Positions 16,327-24,298 of a stretch of 64,000 bases of DNA are shown in pieces; position 1 is the stretch's first letter, and the number at the start of each line of letters is the position of its first letter. The notes beneath the pieces were generated by a model that saw nothing but the letters and a program-made list of their open reading frames with translations, was not told the DNA's origin and did no database searches. Source of the stretch: Archangium violaceum Cb vi76 (GTDB taxonomy: Bacteria > Myxococcota > Myxococcia > Myxococcales > Myxococcaceae); NCBI RefSeq assembly GCF_000733295.1, contig NZ_JPMI01000177.1, positions 1 through 64,000 on the forward strand, given 5' to 3'. Both the position numbers and the translations under genes were made by a program.

Positions 16327-17679
16327 GTGAACGCGCTCGCCCGCCCCCTGCCTGTCCAGCCAAGTGCCGAGAATGTCTGGGAGATGCTCCTGGACTGTCT
16401 CAAGCGGGACGGGAAGGACTACGCGCTGGGGTGGCTCAACCGGATGCAGCCGCTGGAGGTGCGCGAGGACGCGCTGGTGCTGGCGGTGCCGGACCGCTTC
16501 TACCAGGACTGGGTGGATGACCATTACCGGGGGCTGCTCGAGTCGACGCTGGCGCGGGTGACGGACACGCCCAGCCGGCTGGGCTACGAGGTGGTGCCGG
16601 GCCTGGCGCCTCCGCCGGAGCTGCAACCCGCACCAGCGGTCAAGTCCGATGGGAGCCGGCCGCCCCGGCTCAACGCCCGGTTCACCTTCCAGAACTTCGT
16701 GGTGGCGGATAGCAACCAGCTGGCGGCCGCGGCGGCCCAGGCGGTGGCCGACACCCCGGGCCGGGCCTACAACCCGCTCTACATCTATGGCGGCACGGGC
16801 CTGGGCAAGACGCACCTGCTGCACGCCATCGGCAACAAAATCTGGGACAGGGACCCCACGCAGCGCGTGGTGTACCTGTCGAGCGAGCAGTTCACCAACG
16901 AGTACATCGAGAGCGTGCGCGAGCAGCGGATGCCCGAGTTCCGGAGGAAGTTCCGGGACGAGTGCGACGTGCTGATGATCGACGACGTGCAGTTCCTGGG
17001 GCGGAAGGAAGAGACGCAGCGGGAGTTCTTCCACACGTTCAACACGCTGCACGAGCAGGGCAAGGCCATCATCCTGACGAGCGACATGGTGCCGGCGGAG
17101 GTGCCCGGGCTGGAGGATCGGCTGCGCAGCCGGTTCAGCATGGGGCTCATCACCGACATCCAGGAGCCGAGCTTCGAGACGCGGGTGGCCATCCTCCAGA
17201 AGAAGGCGGTGATGGAGGGGTTGGACCTGCCGGACGAGGTGGCGCACTTCATCGCCCGGGCGTTCCAGAAGAACGTACGGGAGCTGGAGGGGGCGCTGGT
17301 GAAGGTGAGCGCCATCCACTCGCTGTCGAGGCACCCGGTGACGGTGGACTTCGCCTCGCACGTGCTGAAGGACGTGCTGCCGTCGCGGCAGGTGGTGGAC
17401 GTGGAGAGCATCCAGAAGGAAGTGGCGCGGTTCTACAAGGTGCCGGTGGAGGCGCTGAAGGAGGACCGCCGGCACAAGGCGCTGGCGCACGCGCGGCAGG
17501 TGGCCATGTACCTGAGCCGCAAGCTGACGAAGGGCTCGTTCCCGGAGATCGCCGCGCGGTTCAACAAGGACCACTCCACGGTGATTTCGGCGGTGCGCAA
17601 GGTGGAGAAGCTGCGCGAAACGGACGCCGGAGTGAAGCGCGAGCTGGACGAGCTGGAAGCGAAGCTGACCGGCGAGTGA
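16327..17679 (+). CDS. dnaA: Chromosomal replication initiator DnaA
   Basis: 450 residues from GTG 16327, with TGGAGG upstream. DnaA binds origin boxes and opens the duplex. Domain I (~1-85, ENVWEMLLDCLKRDG...LAVPDRFYQDWV), a short Pro-rich domain II (~90-112), AAA+ domain III with Walker A GGTGLGKTH (155-163) and Walker B LMIDD (216-220), and domain IV with the DNA-contacting signature DHSTVISA (415-422) are all present at normal spacing. dnaN does not follow; the next gene encodes an unrelated coiled-coil protein, so the classic dnaA-dnaN order is broken here. Confidence 0.98.
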   Translation: MNALARPLPVQPSAENVWEMLLDCLKRDGKDYALGWLNRMQPLEVREDALVLAVPDRFYQDWVDDHYRGLLESTLARVTDTPSRLGYEVVPGLAPPPELQPAPAVKSDGSRPPRLNARFTFQNFVVADSNQLAAAAAQAVADTPGRAYNPLYIYGGTGLGKTHLLHAIGNKIWDRDPTQRVVYLSSEQFTNEYIESVREQRMPEFRRKFRDECDVLMIDDVQFLGRKEETQREFFHTFNTLHEQGKAIILTSDMVPAEVPGLEDRLRSRFSMGLITDIQEPSFETRVAILQKKAVMEGLDLPDEVAHFIARAFQKNVRELEGALVKVSAIHSLSRHPVTVDFASHVLKDVLPSRQVVDVESIQKEVARFYKVPVEALKEDRRHKALAHARQVAMYLSRKLTKGSFPEIAARFNKDHSTVISAVRKVEKLRETDAGVKRELDELEAKLTGE

Positions 17680-17717
17680 ACGGCGCCGCCCCGGAGGGCG
17701 GACATCCAGACACCTGA

Positions 17718-17780
17718 CCTGTGCGGTGACTTGACTTGAGGTGACCTCATGGGTCAACCTACTGGAGAAGTCACCACAGG
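17718..17780. promoter_or_regulatory. Nested inverted repeats between dnaA and the coiled-coil gene
   Basis: An outer inverted repeat, CCTGTGCGGTGACTT (17718-17732) against AAGTCACCACAGG (17768-17780), encloses an inner one, TTGAC (17731-17735) against GTCAA (17753-17757), with GAGGTGACCTC (17738-17748) at the centre. The GTGAC/GTCAC word occurs four times. The right arm ends at the ribosome-binding site AGGAGG (17778-17783) of the next gene. It may be an operator or an RNA structure controlling that gene. Confidence 0.55.
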
Positions 17781-17792
17781 AGGAGTGCGTCG

Positions 17793-18344
17793 ATGGATCG
17801 ATCCACGTCGGTGCCCATGGGGATGGGCGAGCAGTCCCTCACGCCAGGCGAGCAGCGCATCCTGGTTTTGATGGAGCAGGGCCAGCAGCGGCTGGAGCAG
17901 CGCCTGCAATCGCTGGAAGACGGTCAGAAGCGCACGGGCCTGCTTCTGGGCGGCATGGACCTGCGACTCACGGAGGTGACGCTCAAGGTCGACCAGGAGA
18001 TCGTCAACAGCAAGGTGCGAGACCGGCAGTTGGCCGCGGCCATCCAGGAACTCCGAGAGGAGCAGCAGGAACGGGGCATCCGATTCCTGGCTCAAATCGA
18101 ACGTTCGCAGCAGATGACGCTCGAGGCCGTGCACCAGGAGATGAACAAGCTCCGGTCCGAATTCTCCAAGCGTTTCGACCAGCACGACACGCGTCTGGAG
18201 GTGGTGGAACAGACGCTCGAGCGGCACGACGAGCGCCTGCACGGGCACGGCCAGGCCATCCAGGGCTTCCAGCAGGAAATGAGCAAGCTCACGGTCGCGG
18301 TCGAGCACCTGACCCAGGCCCCGCAGGTGCCCGCGTCACCTTGA
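17793..18344 (+). CDS. Coiled-coil protein of unknown function
   Basis: 183 residues, no signal peptide. Nearly the whole chain is heptad-like and rich in Gln/Glu/Arg/Leu (GQQRLEQRLQSLEDGQKR, LRSEFSKRFDQHDTRLEVVE, ERHDERLHGHGQAIQGFQQE), predicting a long rod-like coiled coil, with short disordered ends. ATG 17793 follows AGGAGG at 17778-17783, itself in the right arm of an inverted repeat. Nothing identifies a partner. Its place directly after dnaA on the same strand suggests, but does not show, some link to chromosome functions. Confidence 0.75.
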   Translation: MDRSTSVPMGMGEQSLTPGEQRILVLMEQGQQRLEQRLQSLEDGQKRTGLLLGGMDLRLTEVTLKVDQEIVNSKVRDRQLAAAIQELREEQQERGIRFLAQIERSQQMTLEAVHQEMNKLRSEFSKRFDQHDTRLEVVEQTLERHDERLHGHGQAIQGFQQEMSKLTVAVEHLTQAPQVPASP

Positions 18345-18533
18345 CGCCACACACCGGGCCTCCCGGTAGCGGGAACCCCCCCTTCACCGGCCGCCTCCGG
18401 ACGCTCGTGCCGTGAACAGCTTGCGGACAAGCGTGGGCCGGGGGCGCTATACACCCGGAGCCGCGCTCGTCCGCGCCAGGGCCTGACGGGCCCGGTCCTT
18501 GTACACGGGACGCGGCTCGGAGGAGCAACACCC

Positions 18534-19160
18534 ATGCGGTTGACGGTCTTCGGAGCGACGGGGCGCGTCGGGCACACGCTGGTGCACGATGCGCTCGGGT
18601 TGGGGCACGAGGTGACGGCGTACGTCCGCGACCCGAAGCGGCTGGGCCTGAAGCACGGGCGGCTCTTCGTGAAGAAAGGCAGTCTGGAGGACGGCACCAC
18701 CGTGGCCGAGGCCCTCCGCGGCGCCGAGGTCGTGGTCAGTGCCATCGGCGCCCGGGACGCCACCCACGCCGTCACGGTGGTGACCGAGGCCACGCGCTCC
18801 ATCGTCACCGCCATGAAGTCCGAGGGCCTCAAACGGCTCGTCACGGTGGGCGCCGCGGGGCTGCTGCCCCACCCGGCCGGGGGACTCGCCGGAGAGCACG
18901 GCCTGCCGCCCTTCCTGCGCCATGCCTTCGAGGACCACCGGGGCGCGTTCCAGGTGCTGCAGGAGAGCGAGCTCGACTGGGTGGTGGTGTGCCCTCCCGT
19001 CATGCCCAGCGGCGTGAAGACGGGCAAGTACCGCACCGCCGTGGAGTCCCTGCCCACCGGCGGCCGTCAGGTCTACGCCGAGGACGTGGCCGACTTCACC
19101 CTCAAGACGGCCCTCGGCGCCGAGCACCACCGCGTCCGCGTCGGCATCGTGGGCGACTGA
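18534..19160 (+). CDS. NAD(P)-binding atypical short-chain dehydrogenase/reductase
   Basis: 208 residues. The Rossmann signature is at the very N-terminus: LTVFGATGRVGHTLV (GxxGxxG, residues ~6-12), followed by an Arg at the end of strand 2 (VRDPKRL) that favours NADPH. The remaining layout (AEVVVSAIGARD, RLVTVGAAGLL, WVVVCPPVMPSG) fits the BLVRB/NmrA-like group of atypical SDRs, lacking a classical Tyr-x3-Lys. Likely a flavin or quinone reductase or a redox sensor; substrate unknown. GGAGGAG eight bases upstream supports ATG 18534. A repeat hairpin follows 25 bases after the stop. Confidence 0.85.
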   Translation: MRLTVFGATGRVGHTLVHDALGLGHEVTAYVRDPKRLGLKHGRLFVKKGSLEDGTTVAEALRGAEVVVSAIGARDATHAVTVVTEATRSIVTAMKSEGLKRLVTVGAAGLLPHPAGGLAGEHGLPPFLRHAFEDHRGAFQVLQESELDWVVVCPPVMPSGVKTGKYRTAVESLPTGGRQVYAEDVADFTLKTALGAEHHRVRVGIVGD

Positions 19161-19185
19161 GCCCCCGCCGGGCGCGCTCGTCACC

Positions 19186-19210
19186 AACTGGTCCAACAGT
19201 CGGACCAGTT
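19186..19210. terminator. Hairpin element E1 of a three-member family
   Basis: AACTGGTCC (19186-19194) pairs with GGACCAGTT (19202-19210) around loop AACAGTC. It lies 26 bases after a stop codon. Related elements occur at 35018 and 43032 with changed but still complementary stems. No T-run follows. Confidence 0.6.
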
Positions 19211-19228
19211 CGCGAACTTCGTCACCGG

Positions 19229-19262
19229 CCCCTCGCCCTCCGGGAGAGGGACAGGGTGAGGG
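19229..19262 (+). repeat. REP-like palindromic element
   Basis: CCCCTCGCCC-TCC-GGGAGAGGG plus ACAGGGTGAGGG tail, intergenic, between the NAD(P)-binding protein gene and the hydrolase gene. A diverged left arm (TCGCCC). Confidence 0.8.
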
Positions 19263-19353
19263 TATCGCGCGCCCCGGGTTCCCACACGCGCTGGCGAACC
19301 GCGGCTCCGGGCCTTACACAGTGCCCACCCGTGAGCCTCCGCGAGCCCCTCGT

Positions 19354-20232
19354 ATGAAGCCGGCCCCGCTGTCCTTCCTCCTCCTTGCCCTCGTGTGCGC
19401 CCTGTCCGGCTGCGCGCTTCCCGCGCCCACCTCGGGCAGATTGCTGGGCACCGGGCCCACTCCCGTCTCCGAGGCCTTCTTCGAGGTGCGCGCCCGGCAC
19501 ACGGACCTCGTGTCCGTGCGCGTCGTCTTCCCCTCGGACGCCGAGGGCCATCCCGCCCGGCCCGCCGATGGCGCTCCACTCCCCGGGCTCGTCCTCGTCC
19601 ACGGTGGCTTCGTGGCCCCCGAGGGCTACCTCTGGCTCGCCGAGTCCCTCGCCGCGCGCGGCTACGTCGTCGCGATGCCCTCGCACCCGCTCGATCTGCC
19701 GCTGTCCGCCATCGACAACGGCCACTTCGCCCGCGAGCTCCTCACGACTCCTCCCGAGGGCTCGCTCCTCGAGGGCCTCGTCCAGCCCTCGCGCATCGCC
19801 GTGGCCGGCCACTCGCTCGGCGGCGTCGTGTCCGCCAAGCTCGCCCTGGACGGCGGCTTCGCGGCCCTCGCCCTGCTCGCCAGCTACCCGGACCCGGCCG
19901 ACGCCGAGCGCATCCCCTCCCTCGCGGTGCCCTCGCTCTCGCTGGCCGGAGAGCTGGACTGCCTCTCGGAGCTGTCCCGCGTCCGGGAGGAGGCCTCCCG
20001 GCTCCCCGCGCCCACGGTGCTCGCCGTCCTCCAGGGCGTCACCCACTTCCAGTTCACCTCCAGCGACCAGCGGGACGTGGAGGATGGCTGCGCGCCCACG
20101 GTGCCGCTCGACACCGCGCACGAGCGCATCGCCGAGGTCCTCTCGCGCTTCCTCCATGCCGCGCTGGCCGGACAGGGCACCGGCGCCGATGACATCCGCC
20201 AGGTGCCCGGTACGGAGGTAACCGCGCGATGA
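19354..20232 (+). CDS. Alpha/beta-hydrolase lipoprotein
   Basis: 292 residues from ATG 19354; an in-frame GTG at 19321 would only add a charged leader before the signal peptide. LSFLLLALVCALSGC is a lipoprotein signal (lipobox L-S-G-C). The mature domain is an alpha/beta-hydrolase of the dienelactone-hydrolase/chlorophyllase type: oxyanion segment LVLVHGGF, nucleophile elbow AVAGHSLGGVVSAK (Ser in GHSLG), an Asp-containing strand (SLSLAGELDCLSEL) and a candidate His in GVTHFQF. It is probably an envelope esterase; substrate unknown. The stop overlaps the start of the next gene (ATGA at 20229-20232), so the two are coupled. Confidence 0.85.
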   Translation: MKPAPLSFLLLALVCALSGCALPAPTSGRLLGTGPTPVSEAFFEVRARHTDLVSVRVVFPSDAEGHPARPADGAPLPGLVLVHGGFVAPEGYLWLAESLAARGYVVAMPSHPLDLPLSAIDNGHFARELLTTPPEGSLLEGLVQPSRIAVAGHSLGGVVSAKLALDGGFAALALLASYPDPADAERIPSLAVPSLSLAGELDCLSELSRVREEASRLPAPTVLAVLQGVTHFQFTSSDQRDVEDGCAPTVPLDTAHERIAEVLSRFLHAALAGQGTGADDIRQVPGTEVTAR

Positions 20233-20918
20233 AGGCCCACGTCTTCGCCAGTGCACTGCTGCTCGCCCCGGTGGCCGCCGCCGAGGCCCCCGTCCTCACC
20301 GCGCGCGGCCGCGTGGATGCCTCGCACCTGTCGCTGCTCGGGGGCACCCAGGGCGTGGGCCTGGGTTTCCTCCTCGCCGCGCCCCCCGTCTCCGAGTCCC
20401 GGCCCACCGCCTTCGGTGGCGAGTTCTTCATCCTCCCCTCCACCGGGGTGCTGGAATTGCGCGGCGCCGGCCAATGGCAGCTCACCTCGGGCACGGGCAC
20501 CTTCCAGGTCTCGGCGCAGCTCGGGCTCACCGCCTATGGGGTGGTGCGAGGCCCCGCGGACCTGGGACTCGGGCCGCACGCGGGCCTCACCGCGAGCCTC
20601 GGGGGCCCCCGGTTCGAGGGCTTCCTCGGCGCCCAGGCCGGACTCGAGGCGTTCCTGCGCGATGGAGGCCCCCGGGTGCCCGTGCGCGCACTGCTCGGCG
20701 CGCGCGGGCGGCTGGGGCCCTGGGGGCTCGCCCTCACCGCTCGCGCCGGAGTGGACTTCGAGGGGGGCCTGTACGCCACCTGGCGGGGAGATGTGCTGCT
20801 CGCCCTCAGCTGGTACGGCCGCGAGGTGTCCCCTCTCCCCCTGGGAGAGGGTCAGGGTGAGGGTCTTCCCCCGAGGGAGCATGCACCTACGGAAGGCTCG
20901 GCGCCTCCACGTCCGTGA
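20229..20918 (+). CDS. Probable outer-membrane beta-barrel-like protein with repeat-derived tail
   Basis: 229 residues. A signal peptide (HVFASALLLAPVAAAEA) is followed by Gly-rich alternating strands (GVGLGFLLAAPPV, GTFQVSAQLGLTAYGVV, LGLGPHAGLTASLGG, ALTARAGVDFEGGLYATWRG, VLLALSWYGREV) typical of small myxobacterial outer-membrane barrels. The chain should end at LSWYGREV, but a REP-like element at 20830-20863 supplies PLPLGEGQGEG and a further disordered tail of ~20 residues. The tail's 3' end overlaps the convergent STN-domain gene by 32 bases. It is translationally coupled to the upstream lipoprotein hydrolase. Confidence 0.75.
   Translation: MKAHVFASALLLAPVAAAEAPVLTARGRVDASHLSLLGGTQGVGLGFLLAAPPVSESRPTAFGGEFFILPSTGVLELRGAGQWQLTSGTGTFQVSAQLGLTAYGVVRGPADLGLGPHAGLTASLGGPRFEGFLGAQAGLEAFLRDGGPRVPVRALLGARGRLGPWGLALTARAGVDFEGGLYATWRGDVLLALSWYGREVSPLPLGEGQGEGLPPREHAPTEGSAPPRP
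20830..20863 (+). repeat. REP-like palindromic element within the 3' end of a barrel-protein gene
   Basis: CCCCTCTCCCCCTGGGAGAGGG plus TCAGGGTGAGGG (family core), read in frame as PLPLGEGQGEG. It displaces the natural stop and extends the protein. Confidence 0.85.
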
Positions 20919-21399
20919 CGATGAGCGTGTTGGTGCGTACGTCCACGCTCACGCTGCCCCTCGGCGATAGCACGCCCTTCACGTGCGGCAGCAACTCCGA
21001 GGCCCGCGCGGAGTTGACCGGAATCAGCCACGTGCGCAGCGGCGCCGACTGCTCCTTCGCCGCCTTCAGGCGAACGAGCGCCTCGGCCTCCTCCTGCAGC
21101 GTCCTCAGCGACGCCACGCGCAGGATGCTGCCCCGCCGCTCCATGCCCAGCCCGCGCGAGGCCAGCACCACGTCCAGCGCCTCCGTCCACACCACGTTGC
21201 GCAACGACAGCGTCACCGTGCCCTGAACCTCCTCGGACACCACCAGGTTCAACCGGCCCACGTCCGCCAGCATCCGCAGCACGTCGTGCACGTTGGCCCG
21301 GGTGACGTCCAACGAGATGCGCTTCGCCTCCTTCGGCGATTTCGCCACGGCGGGCGCGGCGGTTTCATGGAGCCAGTCCAACCCCGCGACCCCACTCAC
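20887..21399 (-). CDS. STN/secretin N0-N1-like domain protein
   Basis: 170 residues from GTG 21399, chosen because GGGAGG lies eight bases upstream; the open frame continues upstream without coding features. Residues ~28-95 match the short N-terminal domain of secretins and TonB receptors (N0/STN): ISLDVTRANVHDVLRMLADVG, LNLVVSEEVQGTVTLSLRNV, ALDVVLASRGLGMERRGSILRV. A second N1-like domain follows (TWLIPVNSARASELLPHVKG, DVRTNTLIVTDV). There is no secretin barrel domain and no clear signal peptide at this start. PilQ/GspD-like N0-N1 modules without barrel are common in myxobacteria and may interact with secretion or pilus machinery; the role is unknown. Confidence 0.75.
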   Translation of the reverse strand: MSGVAGLDWLHETAAPAVAKSPKEAKRISLDVTRANVHDVLRMLADVGRLNLVVSEEVQGTVTLSLRNVVWTEALDVVLASRGLGMERRGSILRVASLRTLQEEAEALVRLKAAKEQSAPLRTWLIPVNSARASELLPHVKGVLSPRGSVSVDVRTNTLIVTDVEAPSLP

Positions 21400-21613
21400 T
21401 TCAAGTGCCTCCCGGCCCTTTGTCCTCCATGGACTTCGGGGTGGGACGCGCCCTGCCTCCGCCCCACATTCCCCGGCGTGTGGCCGGTGCACCCGCTCCG
21501 GGGTCTCTATTTTCGAAACAGCCCGAACCGGCAAACCGCGCGTGCTCTCCCAGTGTGCGCCAGGATCGCCGGTCCGCACGCGGTGGGTGCCTCCCACCTC
21601 GGATTCGGGACCG

Positions 21614-21646
21614 GGCCCCCTCCAGGCCTCCACCCTGGAGGGGGCC
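21614..21646 (-). terminator. Strong 13-bp hairpin terminator
   Basis: GGCCCCCTCCAGG (21614-21626) pairs perfectly with CCTGGAGGGGGCC (21634-21646), loop of seven. It lies 37 bases after the stop of the leftward membrane-protein gene. The rest of 21400-21682 holds nothing recognised. Confidence 0.7.
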
Positions 21647-21682
21647 GTGCGGCCTTCCTCGAGAGTCCCGGACCGGCCCGCG

Positions 21683-22483
21683 CTAACCCGTGGCGAGCAG
21701 CTCGCCCAGCAGCACGGTGAGGCGCGGCCAGAGCCACACCCACAGGACGAGCGAGCCCGCGCCCAGTCCCGTCGCGGCCAGGGCCTGTCCCCGGCGGCCG
21801 ATCGGCGGACGGGCCTCGGGATTCACGCGCCGCAGCGCCGTCAGGCCCAGCGCCAGGGCCAGCGGCGCGAAGAGCGGGAAGAACACCCCGTACAGCCCGA
21901 GCTGCAGGCCCACCAGGGCCAGGGGGTTGTTCTCGTGACGGTTCCACAGCCGCAGCAGGGCGCGCTCGGGAATGGACACCCGGTGGAAGAGCTTGTGCCT
22001 CGGGTCCTGGTGGACGGAGGCCCCCATGCCCAGGAGGAACAGGGCGGGGACGAGGAGCAGGGGCTCCCGCGACACCAGGCCGAGTGCCCCCAGGCCCACG
22101 GGCAGGGCGAGCAGCCCCGCGCGGGCCCACCGCTGGCCGAAGAAACACCCCACCCCCACCGCGGAGCAGGCGAGCAGGAAGGCTCCCGGCAGGGCGTCCC
22201 CGTGCAGCAGCAGCGTGAGGCCGGGGGCGAGCATCACCAGGCCCCCCAGGCCGAGGAACCAGGCCCACGTGTCCCGCCGGCCCCACAGCTTGAGCCGGAA
22301 GGCCTCCAGGTAGTTGACCTCGGGGAGCGCGGCGCAGGCGGCGCAGTAGACGGCGCCGAGCACCCGGGTGGCGCACCCGGGGCAGGAGAAGCCGCCGCAG
22401 CGCGTGCAGATGCCCTCGGCGGGGACGTCCGGGTGCACGGCACAGCGGGGAAGCGTGGCGCCCGAGGCGTCGGCGGGGGGCAT
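21683..22483 (-). CDS. B-box-type zinc-finger membrane protein
   Basis: 266 residues from ATG 22483. The N-terminal ~45 residues form a zinc-binding module: CAVHPDVPAEGICTRCGGFSC plus CATRVLGAVYCAAC, a Cys/His pattern as in B-box-like zinc fingers that precede membrane domains in many deltaproteobacterial proteins. Then follow about six hydrophobic segments (TWAWFLGLGGLVMLAPGLTLL, FLLACSAVGVGCFFG, LLALPVGLGALGLVS, LLLVPALFLLGMG, LVGLQLGLYGVFFPLFAPLAL, LAATGLGAGSLVLWVWLWP). A DUF4190-like two-helix hairpin may be at the C-terminus. Function unknown. No good ribosome-binding site is visible at 22483. Confidence 0.8.
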   Translation of the reverse strand: MPPADASGATLPRCAVHPDVPAEGICTRCGGFSCPGCATRVLGAVYCAACAALPEVNYLEAFRLKLWGRRDTWAWFLGLGGLVMLAPGLTLLLHGDALPGAFLLACSAVGVGCFFGQRWARAGLLALPVGLGALGLVSREPLLLVPALFLLGMGASVHQDPRHKLFHRVSIPERALLRLWNRHENNPLALVGLQLGLYGVFFPLFAPLALALGLTALRRVNPEARPPIGRRGQALAATGLGAGSLVLWVWLWPRLTVLLGELLATG

Positions 22484-22607
22484 GGGCCCGAGTATCCCAC
22501 GAAGCCGCCCGCCCCTTCCTCGAAGGGTGGAGCAGGCGCCGCTTGTTGCCGCCATCGCCCACCCCCACCCTCGAAAGGGAGGGTCACTTCCGAACGAGGG
22601 AATCGCC

Positions 22608-22823
22608 ATGGCGGAACACACCTGGGGCAACTGCAAGGGCTGCCGCTTCTTCAACAGCCACAACGCCCAACCCGATGACGCCGAAGTCGCCCAGTGCACA
22701 CAGCCCGAGCTGCGGGAGTTCGAGTTGCAGGTGACGGGGATGAGCGGCTGCAAGGAATTCGAGGCCCGCACCGGTGCCTCCGGAGGCGCCTACCAGGAGC
22801 CCGAGGCCACCTCGATGCACTGA
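22608..22823 (+). CDS. Small four-cysteine protein
   Basis: 71 residues from ATG 22608 (GAGGGA upstream). Cysteines lie in NCKGCRFF, AQCTQPEL and MSGCKEF, i.e. C-x2-C...C...C, suggesting a single metal (zinc or iron) site. It is acidic and ends in a flexible tail. No family was recognised, but the cysteine spacing and compact size argue for a genuine conserved protein. A short GGGACG-TG-CGTCCC hairpin begins right after the stop (22824-22837). Confidence 0.75.
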   Translation: MAEHTWGNCKGCRFFNSHNAQPDDAEVAQCTQPELREFELQVTGMSGCKEFEARTGASGGAYQEPEATSMH

Positions 22824-22837
22824 GGGACGTGCGTCCC
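22824..22837 (+). terminator. Small stop-adjacent hairpin
   Basis: GGGACG (22824-22829) and CGTCCC (22832-22837) form a perfect stem directly after the stop codon of the four-cysteine protein gene. The loop of two is too tight for a strong terminator. Confidence 0.3.
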
Positions 22838-22909
22838 ACCCGGCACAGCCGCTAGCGTCACGCTCGTCCGGTCTCCGCCCGGGGACCGGCCTCACACGAG
22901 GGACGCGCC

Positions 22910-24295
22910 ATGCCGGAAGCACGCACGCTGGGAGAGGCCCCGGGACCCCGGGGCCACTGGTTCTGGGGCAGCATCCAGGAGCGGCGCCACAGCCCGCTCC
23001 AGCTCTTCGTGCGCGCCCACCAGGAGTACGGAGAATTCGTCCGCCTCCGCATGGGGCCCGCCATCAGCCTCGTCTCCGTCACCGACCCCGAGCTCGTCAA
23101 ACACGTCCTCGTCGACCGCGCGGACCGGTACGGCAAGCCCTCCAGCCTGGTGCGCGATGCGTGGCCGGTGCTCGGCAATGGCCTGTTCACCAGCTCGGGC
23201 GACTTCTGGAAGCGCCAGCGCCGCCTCATGCAGCCCGCCTTCCACAAGGAGCGCCTGGCCGCGCTCGCCGGCTCCATGGTGGAGGCCACCTGGCAGATGC
23301 TCGCGCGCTGGCGGGCCCGCCCCTCGGCCTCCGAGCCCCTCGACGTCAGCGCCGAGATGATGCACCTCACCCTGGGCATCGTCGGCCGCGCCCTCTTCTC
23401 CACAGACGTCAGCGGCGACGCCAGCAGTGTCGGCCAGGCGCTCACCGTCGCCCTCGCCGAGACGAACCGCCGCATCCTCTCGCTCGGCCTCTACGCCCCG
23501 GACTTCCTCCCCACCGCGCGCAACCGCGTCTTCCACCAGGCCATGCGGTCCCTCGACGCCGTCGTCTTCGACATCATCGCCCGCCGCCGTGCCGGCGAGA
23601 CGCAGGGGGATGATCTGCTCGCCACGCTCATGGCCGCCCAGGACGCCGACACCGGCGAGCGCATGACGGACGCCCAGCTGCGCGACGAGGCCATGACCCT
23701 CTTCCTCGCCGGCCACGAGACCACCGCCAACGGGCTCGCCTGGCTGTGGCACCTGCTCGCCCAGAATCCCGAGGTGGAAACCCGCGCCCGCGCCGAGGTC
23801 CAGCGGGTGCTCGGCGGCCGCTCGCCCACGGCCCAGGACATCCCCCAGCTGCGCTACCTCACCCAGGTGTTCGAGGAGACCATGCGCCTGTACCCGCCGG
23901 CGTGGATCATGGCCCGCCAGCCGGTGAAGGAGGACGAGCTCGGCGGAGTGCGGATCCCCGCCAGCCCGCGCGTCATCGTCGTCACCGCGCCCTACGCCCT
24001 CCACCGCAACCCGAGGCTGTGGCCGGACCCGGAGCGCTTCGAGCCGGAGCGCTTCTCGCCCGAGCAGACGGCGCAGCGCCCGCGCCTGGCGTACATGCCC
24101 TTCGGCGGCGGCCAACGGCTGTGCATCGGCAACAACTTCGCACTCATGGAGGCCACGCTCATCATCGCCGAGGTGCTGCAACACTTCCGGCTGCGCGCGG
24201 TGCCGGGCCACACCGTGGAGCCCGAGCCGCTCGTCACCCTGCGGCCCAAGGGTGGACTGCCCATGTTCGTCGAGCCCCTGCACGCGAGCGCCTGA
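22910..24295 (+). CDS. Cytochrome P450
   Basis: 461 residues, soluble. All landmarks are present: I-helix oxygen-activation motif AGHETT (near residue 275), the K-helix ExxR (EETMRLYPP), PERF (DPERFEPERF), and the heme loop FGGGQRLCIGNNFA with the cysteine ligand near residue 406. Overall it looks like the CYP102/CYP4-like fatty-acid or terpene hydroxylase group rather than macrolide P450s, but substrate cannot be read. No redox partner is encoded nearby. Its stop is followed after three bases by a methyltransferase gene, implying a two-gene operon that oxidises and methylates a small molecule (inference). Confidence 0.95.
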   Translation: MPEARTLGEAPGPRGHWFWGSIQERRHSPLQLFVRAHQEYGEFVRLRMGPAISLVSVTDPELVKHVLVDRADRYGKPSSLVRDAWPVLGNGLFTSSGDFWKRQRRLMQPAFHKERLAALAGSMVEATWQMLARWRARPSASEPLDVSAEMMHLTLGIVGRALFSTDVSGDASSVGQALTVALAETNRRILSLGLYAPDFLPTARNRVFHQAMRSLDAVVFDIIARRRAGETQGDDLLATLMAAQDADTGERMTDAQLRDEAMTLFLAGHETTANGLAWLWHLLAQNPEVETRARAEVQRVLGGRSPTAQDIPQLRYLTQVFEETMRLYPPAWIMARQPVKEDELGGVRIPASPRVIVVTAPYALHRNPRLWPDPERFEPERFSPEQTAQRPRLAYMPFGGGQRLCIGNNFALMEATLIIAEVLQHFRLRAVPGHTVEPEPLVTLRPKGGLPMFVEPLHASA

Positions 24296-24298
24296 GCC

